Shown here piece after piece: positions 49,674-56,503 of a DNA stretch of 56,503 nt. A program made the translations under genes and the position numbers. Each line of letters starts with the position of its first letter. Position 1 is the stretch's first letter. Origin of the DNA: Lachnospiraceae bacterium (lineage in GTDB: Bacteria > Bacillota > Clostridia > Lachnospirales > Lachnospiraceae); contig JAIKWF010000102.1 in the NCBI GenBank assembly GCA_024685005.1, forward strand, positions 1-56,503, written 5' to 3'. The notes beneath the pieces are model-generated. The model did not search any database. It worked only from the letters and a program-made list of their open reading frames with translations, and was not told the DNA's origin.

Positions 49674-50246
49674 ATGGGAGCCGGAGTATCAACGGAGCAA
49701 TACGGAGACATAGAAAGCATTGTCTGGGAAACAAAACAGATCCTGGAAGAATTGTTAGCAGCGGCTGACTTAAAAGAAGGAGACCTGCTGGTGACAGGCT
49801 GCTCTTCCAGTGAGATCGCAGGCCACAGGATCGGCAGTTTTTCCGCAGAAGATATCGGAAAAGCCGTTGTGGGAGCCATTCTTGAAGTGATCCGTCCGAA
49901 GGGCATTTTTCTGGCAGCCCAGTGCTGTGAGCATTTAAACAGAGCCCTGATCGTGGAACGGGAGTATGCCCTGCGGGAGAGGCTGGAGATCGTAAACGTC
50001 CGGCCGGCTCTGAAAGCGGGAGGCTCTTTTGCAACAGCGGCCTACGGGGCAATGAAGGACCCTGTGGCAGTGGAGAGGGTGCAGGCTGCGGCAGGAATCG
50101 ATATCGGAAGCACGCTGATCGGCATGCATCTGAAAGCAGTGGCGGTACCGGTCAGAACCGGCATCGACCATATCGGAAGTGCATACGTGGTATGCGCGCG
50201 CACAAGGCCGAAATACATCGGCGGAGAGAGAGCGCAATACTGCTGA
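49674..50246 (+). CDS. UPF0340/YwlG (TIGR01440) family protein
   Basis: 190 residues. The family block DLLVTGCSSSEIAGHRIGSFSAEDIGKAVV, then GIFLAAQCCEHLNRALIVE, NVRPALKAGGSFATAAY, and HLKAVAVPVRTGIDHIGSAYVVCARTRPKYIGGERA is well conserved and complete. The biochemical function of the family is not established. It lies 24 bp after the amylase gene and 31 bp before phosphofructokinase. Confidence 0.93.
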   Translation: MGAGVSTEQYGDIESIVWETKQILEELLAAADLKEGDLLVTGCSSSEIAGHRIGSFSAEDIGKAVVGAILEVIRPKGIFLAAQCCEHLNRALIVEREYALRERLEIVNVRPALKAGGSFATAAYGAMKDPVAVERVQAAAGIDIGSTLIGMHLKAVAVPVRTGIDHIGSAYVVCARTRPKYIGGERAQYC

Positions 50247-50277
50247 GGCATATTTTGAACACGAAGGAGGTAGCGAT

Positions 50278-51351
50278 ATGAAGAGGATCGGAATGTTAAC
50301 AAGCGGCGGTGACTGTCAGGCCCTGAACGCAGCAATGAGAGGCGTGGTCAAAAGTCTGACCAATGCGGAAAAAGATGTTGAGATCTACGGCTTTTTGGAT
50401 GGCTATAAGGGGCTGATCTATGGCAACTTTACCATGCTCACCGGAAAGGATTTTTCCGGTATCCTGACAAAGGGCGGCACTATCCTGGGCTCTTCGAGAA
50501 CTCCTTTCAAGCTCATTCGTGAGCCGGACGAAAACGGCATAGATAAAGTGGAAGCCATGAAGCAGAACTATTACAAGCTGAAGCTGGACTGCATCGTGAT
50601 CCTGGGCGGAAACGGAACCCATAAGACAGCGAACCTTTTGCGGGAAGAGGGCCTGAACGTGGTTACCCTTCCCAAGACCATTGATAATGATCTTTGGGGA
50701 ACGGATATGACCTTCGGTTTCCAGTCGGCGGTGGATATCGCAACGGAAGCCATCGACAGGATCCATACCACGGCGGATTCCCACGGCCGCGTATTTATTG
50801 TGGAAGTTATGGGACATAAGGTGGGGTGGCTTACCCTGAATGCAGGTATGGCCAGCGGCGCCGACATCATCCTGATCCCTGAGATCCCCTATGATATTGA
50901 CAAGATCATAGACAAGATCCATGAGAGAAGCAGCTGGGGCAGCAAGTTTACCATCCTTGCAGTGGCGGAAGGCGCCATCTCCAAGCAGGATGCCAAGCTG
51001 TCCAAGAAAGAATATAAGGAAAAAATGAAGGATTACAAGTATCCTTCCGTATCCTATGAGATCGCTGATCTGATCCGTCAGAAAACGAATTTTGACGTAA
51101 GGGTTACGGTACCCGGTCACACCCAGCGCGGCGGAAGCCCCTGCCCTTATGACCGTGTATTTGCATCCAGACTCGGATCCGAAGCAGGCAAGCTGATCCT
51201 GAAGGAGGAGTACGGTTTCATGGTGGGAATCAAGAATCGTGAGATCATCAAAGTGCCCCTTGAGGATGTGGCAGGCAAGCTGAAGAGCGTATCAGCGGAT
51301 GCGACCATTGTAAAGGAAGCAAAAATGCTTGGCATTTCGTTTGGTGATTGA
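50278..51351 (+). CDS. pfkA: 6-phosphofructokinase with G/K phosphodonor signature
   Basis: 357 residues. Core motifs are MLTSGGDCQALNAAMRG, GGNGTHKTA, LPKTIDNDLWGTDMTFGF, EVMGHKVGWLTL and PGHTQRGGSPCPYDRVFAS. It phosphorylates fructose 6-phosphate in glycolysis. At the donor-determining sites it has Gly113 (ATP-like) and Lys133 (the position usually Lys in PPi enzymes and in plant ATP enzymes), so ATP use is likely but not certain. The Asp of the usual GGDG motif is Asn112. AAGGAGG lies seven bases before the ATG. Confidence 0.93.
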   Translation: MKRIGMLTSGGDCQALNAAMRGVVKSLTNAEKDVEIYGFLDGYKGLIYGNFTMLTGKDFSGILTKGGTILGSSRTPFKLIREPDENGIDKVEAMKQNYYKLKLDCIVILGGNGTHKTANLLREEGLNVVTLPKTIDNDLWGTDMTFGFQSAVDIATEAIDRIHTTADSHGRVFIVEVMGHKVGWLTLNAGMASGADIILIPEIPYDIDKIIDKIHERSSWGSKFTILAVAEGAISKQDAKLSKKEYKEKMKDYKYPSVSYEIADLIRQKTNFDVRVTVPGHTQRGGSPCPYDRVFASRLGSEAGKLILKEEYGFMVGIKNREIIKVPLEDVAGKLKSVSADATIVKEAKMLGISFGD

Positions 51352-51353
51352 TT

Positions 51354-52940
51354 ATGTCTTATCAGGCTTTATACCGAAAGTTCCGTCCTGCAACCTTTGA
51401 AGAGGTGAAGGGACAGGACCCCATTATCACGACGCTGCGAAACCAGATCCGCAACGAAAGGATCGGTCATGCATATCTGTTCTGCGGCACCCGGGGGACG
51501 GGAAAAACCACCATCGCCAAGATCGTGGCCAAGGCTGTAAACTGCGAGGATCCAAAGGACGGGAGCCCCTGCGGTGTCTGCAGGATGTGCAAAGCCATAG
51601 CGGCAGGGGCCAGCATGAACGTCATCGAGATGGATGCGGCTTCCAACAACAGCGTTGATGATGTCCGCCAGATCGTGGAGGAAGTATCCTACTCACCGGC
51701 GGAAGGCAGATACAAAGTATATATCATAGACGAGGTTCATATGCTGACCAACAGTGCCTTTAATGCACTGCTCAAAACATTGGAAGAACCTCCTGCTTAT
51801 GTGATCTTTATTCTGGCAACCACAGAGGCCAACAAAATACCCATTACGGTCCTGTCCCGTTGCCAGCGTTACGATTTTAAACGCATTACCATAGATATCA
51901 TCGCGGACAGGCTTCGGGAACTGATGGAAGCGGAGCAGATCACGGTGGAAGAAAAGGCCCTTCGCTATGTGGCGAGGATGGCTGACGGTTCCATGCGTGA
52001 TGCACTGAGTCTTTTGGATCAGTGTATCGCTTTTCATTACGGAGAAGTTCTCACCTATGACATGGCGCTGGACGTATTGGGGGCCGTTGACAGCACGGTT
52101 TTCGGCCAGCTTCTTGGCGCCCTGGTAAAGGAAGATGTGACCAAAGCTCTCCTTGTGATCCACGACGTGGTGATGCAGGGACGGGAACTGGTGCAGTTTG
52201 TGGCAGATTTTATCTGGTACCTTCGAAGCCTTCTGCTCTTAAAGTGCTCTGAGCATATTGAAGACGTGGTGGATGCTTCATCGGATACCCTTGCTGCCAT
52301 GCAGGAAGATGCAAAGCTTTTATCCGAAACAGATCTGATGCGCTACATCAGGATCCTTTCGGAACTGCAGGGACAGATTCGTTTTGCCACATCCAAACGC
52401 GTTCTGATCGAGATCGCGCTGATCCGGATCTGCAGGCCCCAGATGGAGATCAAAAATGACGCGCTGCAGGCCAGGATCCGGGATCTGGAATATAAACTGG
52501 AAAGCGGACAGTTTGCCATGCCCCAGGGCGCGGCGCCGGTAACGGAAAGCGTTGCCACGGCCCAGCCGCAAAAACAAAAGCTTCTGGCCAAAGCCATTCC
52601 CGATGATATCCGCAATACGGTAAAGCATTGGGAACAGATCAAAGCCAAGGCGGCATCGCCCTTAAAGCAGCACCTGCAGGGGGCAAGGCTTTCAGCCCAG
52701 GATGACAAGCTGATCCTTGTACTGGGAGGCGTCGGCTACGAATACTTTACCGACAAGGATCACGAAGAAGCATCCAAGCAGCATGAGGCAGAGTTAAAGC
52801 ACCTGATCGCGCAGATCATCCAAAAGGATGTGAGTGTGGTATTCCGCCAGTTAGAGGATGACACATCCTTTGAAGAGACGGTGTATCCCGATATAGAAAA
52901 GATCATCAGATTCGATATAGAAGAGGAAGACGGCGAGTAA
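51354..52940 (+). CDS. dnaX: DNA polymerase III subunit gamma/tau
   Basis: 528 residues. Clamp-loader ATPase with YQALYRKFRPATFEEVKGQ, Walker A FCGTRGTGKTTIAKI, zinc module (C at NCEDPKDGSPCGVCRMC), Walker B IIDEVHML, sensor 1 ILATTEANKIPITVLSRCQRYDF, and the tau-specific C-terminal region. It organises the replisome. No obvious slippery A-run for programmed frameshifting is apparent. The ATG lies just after the pfkA stop; the TTG at 51348 is an alternative. Standard neighbour of ybaB and recR. Confidence 0.96.
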   Translation: MSYQALYRKFRPATFEEVKGQDPIITTLRNQIRNERIGHAYLFCGTRGTGKTTIAKIVAKAVNCEDPKDGSPCGVCRMCKAIAAGASMNVIEMDAASNNSVDDVRQIVEEVSYSPAEGRYKVYIIDEVHMLTNSAFNALLKTLEEPPAYVIFILATTEANKIPITVLSRCQRYDFKRITIDIIADRLRELMEAEQITVEEKALRYVARMADGSMRDALSLLDQCIAFHYGEVLTYDMALDVLGAVDSTVFGQLLGALVKEDVTKALLVIHDVVMQGRELVQFVADFIWYLRSLLLLKCSEHIEDVVDASSDTLAAMQEDAKLLSETDLMRYIRILSELQGQIRFATSKRVLIEIALIRICRPQMEIKNDALQARIRDLEYKLESGQFAMPQGAAPVTESVATAQPQKQKLLAKAIPDDIRNTVKHWEQIKAKAASPLKQHLQGARLSAQDDKLILVLGGVGYEYFTDKDHEEASKQHEAELKHLIAQIIQKDVSVVFRQLEDDTSFEETVYPDIEKIIRFDIEEEDGE

Positions 52941-52964
52941 AGCCGATGAAAAAGGAGGAAGAAA

Positions 52965-53306
52965 ATGGCAAAAAGAGGAGGATTTCCGGCGGGTGCAATG
53001 CCGGGAAACATGACCAACATGCTCAAGCAGGCACAGCGCATGCAGAGGCAGATGGAGGAAAGTCAGAGACAGCTTGAGGAGAAGGAATATACCGCAACCG
53101 CAGGCGGCGGCGCGGTGGAGATCACCGTGACCGGTAAAAAACTGCTTACAGCGGTAAAGATCGATCCGGATGCAGTGGACCCTGAAGACGTGGAGATGCT
53201 GCAGGATCTGATCATGGCTGCAGCCAACGAAGCCCTCGGACAGGCCGATGAAGAGAGCACGCAGCTGATGAACAGCATTTCCGGCGGATTGAATCTGCCC
53301 TTTTAA
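52965..53306 (+). CDS. ybaB: YbaB/EbfC nucleoid-associated protein
   Basis: 113 residues. Helical N-terminus (NMLKQAQRMQRQMEESQRQLEEKEYTA) followed by AGGGAVEITVTGKKLLTAVKIDPDAVDPEDVEMLQDLIMAAANEALGQA. These small dimeric proteins bind DNA. It follows dnaX by 24 bp with AAGGAGG upstream, and the dnaX-ybaB-recR order is conserved across many bacteria. Confidence 0.96.
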   Translation: MAKRGGFPAGAMPGNMTNMLKQAQRMQRQMEESQRQLEEKEYTATAGGGAVEITVTGKKLLTAVKIDPDAVDPEDVEMLQDLIMAAANEALGQADEESTQLMNSISGGLNLPF

Positions 53307-53317
53307 GGAGCCGGCGT

Positions 53318-53914
53318 ATGGATCTTTATAGCGGCGTAATGAACCAGCTGATCGAGGAATTTTCCCAGCTTCCCGGCATCGGCCAGAAAACCGCCCAGCG
53401 CCTGGCGTTTTATATTGTAAATATGCCTAAGGACAGAGTGGAACGGTTTGCAAACGTAATGATGCAGGCACGGGAAAAGATCTGCTATTGCAGCCGCTGT
53501 TTTACACTGACGGACAGGGAGATCTGTCCCATATGTGCCGATCCTTCCAGGGATCAAAAGACCATTATGGTGGTGGAGACCACCAGGGATCAGGCGGCAT
53601 ATGAAAAAACCGGGAAATACAACGGGGTATATCATGTGCTTCACGGTGCGATCTCGCCTATTCTGGGCATCGGACCGAATGATATCCGGCTGAAGGAACT
53701 GATCCAGCGACTGGAAAAAGATGTGGATGAGGTGATCATCGCCACAAACTCCACGCTGGAAGGAGAGACCACAGCCATGTATATCAGCAAACTGATCAAA
53801 CCAACGGGGATCAAATGTACCAGGATCGCCAGCGGCGTTCCTGTGGGGGGAGATCTGGAGTATATTGACGAAGTCACGCTCCTTCGGGCGCTTGACGGAA
53901 GAACAGAACTTTAA
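53318..53914 (+). CDS. recR: Recombination protein RecR
   Basis: 198 residues, normal size. Helix-hairpin-helix (LPGIGQKTAQRLAFYIV), four-cysteine zinc finger (CYCSRCFTLTDREICPIC), and Toprim domain (TIMVVETTRDQAAYEKTGKYNGVYHVLHGAISPILGIGPND) with the Walker-B-like end SGVPVGGDLEYIDEVTLLRAL. Acts with RecF/RecO to load RecA on gaps. Eleven bases after ybaB. Confidence 0.97.
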   Translation: MDLYSGVMNQLIEEFSQLPGIGQKTAQRLAFYIVNMPKDRVERFANVMMQAREKICYCSRCFTLTDREICPICADPSRDQKTIMVVETTRDQAAYEKTGKYNGVYHVLHGAISPILGIGPNDIRLKELIQRLEKDVDEVIIATNSTLEGETTAMYISKLIKPTGIKCTRIASGVPVGGDLEYIDEVTLLRALDGRTEL

Positions 53915-53932
53915 TGTAAGGGAGAAGGTATC

Positions 53933-54982
53933 ATGATTGAAAAAAAGTATTTCGGGAAGACATTAGATAATGAAAAGGTAACTTTATTTACCATTTCCAA
54001 CAAAAACGGAATGAAGGCATCCGTAACAGACTTCGGAGCGATCCTCACAAGTCTCATCGTTCCCAACGACAAAGGCGCGTTTGCCGATGTGGTATTGGGA
54101 TATGACAGAGCCAAAGACTATTTTGTGAACGGCAGCTTTTTCGGAGCAACCATCGGACCTGTGGCCAATAGAACAAAGGATGCCACCTTTGAACTGGATG
54201 GCACGATCTACAACCTTACGGTAAATGACAATGCCAACAATCTCCACAGTGATTTCCACCGCGCCCTTCATAAGGTGCTTTGGAACGCTACCATCAAGGA
54301 GTCGGAAAATGCCATTACCTTCAGGACATCTTCTCCCGACGGCTATCTCGGCTTCCCCGGAAACAGAGATTTTTCCGTAACTTATGCCCTCTCTGAGGAC
54401 AATGCACTGTCCATCAGCTACAAAGCAACGACGGACAAAACCACGGTGATCAATCTGACCAACCATTCTTATTTTAATCTGAAGGGACATGACTGCGAGC
54501 AGACCATTGAGGATGAAGTGGTCTGGATCAACGCATCCGGATATACCCCGGTAGTGATGGGCGCCATTCCCACAGGAGAGATCGCACCTGTTGCGGGAAC
54601 GCCTTTTGATTTCAAAAATGAGAAAGCCATCGGCAGAGACATCGGACAGGAAAATGCCCAGCTGGCACTGGAAGGCGGGTATGACCATAACTTTGCACTG
54701 GATGATTATGAAAAAGGAAAGATCCGTCTTGTGGCGACACTGAGCGACAAAACGGCAGGCAGGACCATGGAAGTTTATACAGATCTTCCGGGCCTTCAGC
54801 TGTATACGGGCAACGGAATGGAGCCCGAGATCGGAAAAGAGGATGCCAGATATCTTCGCCGGAGCGCAGTCTGCTTTGAGACTCAGTATTTTCCCAACAG
54901 TGCTTCGGACAGCAGATTTGAAAGACCTGTTGTAAAGCCCGGGGAGACCTATGCTACAACAACGATCTATAAGTTTATCTAA
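53933..54982 (+). CDS. galM: Galactose mutarotase (aldose 1-epimerase)
   Basis: 349 residues. Beta-sandwich epimerase with FGAILTSLIVPNDKG, GATIGPVANR, NLTNHSYFNLKGHD (catalytic His), GGYDHNFALDD and LPGLQLYTGNGMEPEIG followed by CFETQYFPN (catalytic Glu). It interconverts alpha and beta anomers of aldoses in the cytoplasm. Short gap (18 bp) after recR suggests co-transcription, though the functions are unrelated. Confidence 0.95.
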   Translation: MIEKKYFGKTLDNEKVTLFTISNKNGMKASVTDFGAILTSLIVPNDKGAFADVVLGYDRAKDYFVNGSFFGATIGPVANRTKDATFELDGTIYNLTVNDNANNLHSDFHRALHKVLWNATIKESENAITFRTSSPDGYLGFPGNRDFSVTYALSEDNALSISYKATTDKTTVINLTNHSYFNLKGHDCEQTIEDEVVWINASGYTPVVMGAIPTGEIAPVAGTPFDFKNEKAIGRDIGQENAQLALEGGYDHNFALDDYEKGKIRLVATLSDKTAGRTMEVYTDLPGLQLYTGNGMEPEIGKEDARYLRRSAVCFETQYFPNSASDSRFERPVVKPGETYATTTIYKFI

Positions 54983-54984
54983 CA

Positions 54985-56127
54985 ATGGGATATAAAGATA
55001 TTGAATTTAAGTACAAACTGAAAAAGACCTACCGGACGGTGCTGATCATCATCCTGCTGATCCTCATCGCCCTGCTTTGCAAGCTGCAGATGGATAATGT
55101 GGTGTATTCCCGCTATGAGATCCAAAACCGGCTGGAGCGGGTGGGCAGTGAAGACAGCAAATACCGCAATTACAACGGGAATCTGCTCTGCTACAGCATG
55201 GACGGTGTTTCAGCCTATGACAAAAACGGAAACCAGCTGTGGAATCAGACCTTTCAGATGCAAAATGAGATGGTCAGCAATGCCGGTGACTATGTGATCG
55301 CCGCAGATTATCAGGGGACCTGCGTCTATCTGATCGGAAAAAGCGGACTGATCAAAACCATTGAAACCAATCTGCCGGTGCTGAGTGTGGATGTATCCGC
55401 CCAGGGTATAGCCATAGTGCAGCTTCGGGAAGGGGATACGGTCTACATGGAACTGTATGATAAGGAAGGACAGTCGGTATCCACCTTCCGGACCACTATG
55501 CGCAATTTCGGCTTTCCCCTGGCCTATGGGATTTCCCAGGACAGCGTGAAAATGGGCGTTTCCTATTTAAAAGCAGCCGCCGGAAAAGTAAAAACCAGTC
55601 TCGCCTTCTATAATTTCGGAGGCGTAGGCCAAAACGAGACGGATAATCTGGTCAGCGCATATGAATGTGAAGACGAAGTAGTACCGACGCTGGCATTTCC
55701 CAGCCAGGATACAATCCTAACGGTGGGAAGCAAAAAGGTTCGTATTTTTACGGGAAAACAAAAGCCGGAGCTGCAAAAGGAAATGGAAACCGAACAGGAG
55801 ATCCATGCGGTATTTTATTCCCAGAACTACTTTGTGCTAGTCTATGATGCTGCGGAAAGCAGCGGCAAATACGAGTTTTGCGTTTATGATATGAACGGAA
55901 ACGAGAAGATGAAGACCGCGGTGGACTTTGAGTACACGGATGTGATCGTGGAGGATAACAGACTCATTGCATATAATCAGAACAGAATGCTGATCGCCGG
56001 CTATAACGGCGTTGTGAAATACAACGACGAACTCAGCGGCGGAGTCCAGGAAATCCTTCCGCTGGACAAGTATTCCCGCTTCCTTTTCGTCTATCCGGAT
56101 AAGATGGAAAAGGTAAGGCTGCGGTAG
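54985..56127 (+). CDS. Membrane-anchored beta-propeller-like protein (DUF5711-like)
   Basis: 380 residues: a basic N-terminus, one membrane helix (TVLIIILLILIALLCKL, about residues 18-34), then a repetitive beta-strand domain with recurring 'YD..G' and 'Y...G' turns (YSMDGVSAYDKNGNQLWN; VYDMNGNEKMKTAVDFEY; LIAGYNGVVKYN), as in quinoprotein-like propellers. I associate it with DUF5711 of Clostridia. The substrate or partner is unknown. It starts two bases after galM and is the last protein gene before the rRNA operon. Confidence 0.8.
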   Translation: MGYKDIEFKYKLKKTYRTVLIIILLILIALLCKLQMDNVVYSRYEIQNRLERVGSEDSKYRNYNGNLLCYSMDGVSAYDKNGNQLWNQTFQMQNEMVSNAGDYVIAADYQGTCVYLIGKSGLIKTIETNLPVLSVDVSAQGIAIVQLREGDTVYMELYDKEGQSVSTFRTTMRNFGFPLAYGISQDSVKMGVSYLKAAAGKVKTSLAFYNFGGVGQNETDNLVSAYECEDEVVPTLAFPSQDTILTVGSKKVRIFTGKQKPELQKEMETEQEIHAVFYSQNYFVLVYDAAESSGKYEFCVYDMNGNEKMKTAVDFEYTDVIVEDNRLIAYNQNRMLIAGYNGVVKYNDELSGGVQEILPLDKYSRFLFVYPDKMEKVRLR

Positions 56128-56161
56128 GCTTCGGGATTTTTTAACATTTTCAAAAAAAGTA

Positions 56162-56190
56162 TTGACATTTCCAAATCAAAATGCTACTAT
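56162..56190 (+). promoter_or_regulatory. rRNA operon promoter
   Basis: TTGACA (56162-56167), a 17-bp spacer and TACTAT (56185-56190), preceded by an A/T-rich stretch (56140-56160) like an UP element. A GCCGCTTGC-GAAGT-GCAAGCGGC hairpin (56197-56219) follows at the predicted start, and the remaining leader to 56370 is the 16S precursor spacer; nothing else is seen in it. Confidence 0.85.
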
Positions 56191-56370
56191 CAATAAGCCG
56201 CTTGCGAAGTGCAAGCGGCGTTATAAACGCCAAAAACGGCGGAGCACCTTGACAAATGAACAGCAATGCAACCCTGAAAGATTCTAAGTAAGAATTGTTC
56301 AGAGAACAAAACCTAAACAGTAATGAAGGTTAAAATTAGCCAAGCTTATTTTGACCGGATCAATAAACTT

Positions 56371-56503
<133 letters not shown>

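Overview
The window reads as a chromosomal segment of a motile Lachnospiraceae-type bacterium (Clostridia, low-GC Gram-positive lineage with moderate GC). The evidence is the 5' end of the 16S rRNA gene at the right edge, strong AGGAGG-type ribosome sites, frequent TTG/GTG starts, a Tad/Flp pilus locus of the monoderm type (Flp1-like pilin, DUF5702, DUF6382, no secretin), flagellins, and many families typical of this group. Genus cannot be fixed from the sequence alone. Nearly all genes are on the + strand; only mutS2-response regulator-histidine kinase (467-5114) and one GNAT gene (8899-9342) are on the - strand.

Layout. 1-9.3 kb: the tail of a membrane protein (possibly a NuoL/HyfB-like proton-conducting subunit), a two-component system behind mutS2, a membrane-anchored HtrA-fold protein that has lost its catalytic triad, a YhaM-type exoribonuclease, an O-acetylhomoserine sulfhydrylase and an acetyltransferase. 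9.4-14.5 kb: a flagellar operon (giant repeat protein with FliK-like tail, divergent flagellin, FliS-like chaperone) behind a candidate sigma-28 promoter. 14.45-16.2 kb: an AT-richer AAA ATPase/DUF4143 gene flanked by two copies of a ~100-bp repeat and preceded by three repeats spaced exactly 34 bp; this looks like an inserted module. 16.2-26.0 kb: a complete Tad pilus operon with two prepilin peptidases, CpaE-, CpaF-, TadB- and TadC-like proteins, a 55-residue Flp1 pilin, DUF5702, two TadE-like pseudopilins and DUF6382.

26.0-31.3 kb: rhomboid protease, flavodoxin-SCP2 fusion, HIT protein, a small unknown protein, a DtxR-fold regulator without its metal ligands, a TetR regulator, and a second flagellin with a textbook sigma-28 promoter and a cysteine cluster. 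31.4-32.9 kb: ECF sigma factor plus membrane anti-sigma factor. 33.1-37.9 kb: an MMPL/RND exporter paired with a secreted, heptad-repeat, alanine-rich protein, preceded by a perfect 25-bp inverted repeat. 38.0-41.2 kb: a condensation-fold acyltransferase, a zinc-ribbon membrane protein (DUF6320-like) and an HSL-type hydrolase, starting from an apparently leaderless transcript. 41.3-43.7 kb: tRNA-Pro with an unusual AGG anticodon, a diguanylate cyclase, and a calcium-binding protein driven by a sigma-28 promoter with a 16-bp palindrome at the transcription start. 43.7-56.5 kb: cell-wall genes (ddl, murF, lipoprotein), a GH13 amylase, a UPF0340 protein, phosphofructokinase, dnaX-ybaB-recR, galactose mutarotase, a DUF5711-type membrane protein and the start of an rRNA operon.

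The unifying theme is surface behaviour: flagella (three sigma-28 units in one window), Tad pili, cyclic-di-GMP synthesis, envelope sensing (two-component, ECF/anti-sigma, HtrA-fold) and envelope transport/modification. Protein family names are recognised from sequence patterns by eye; no database search was run.
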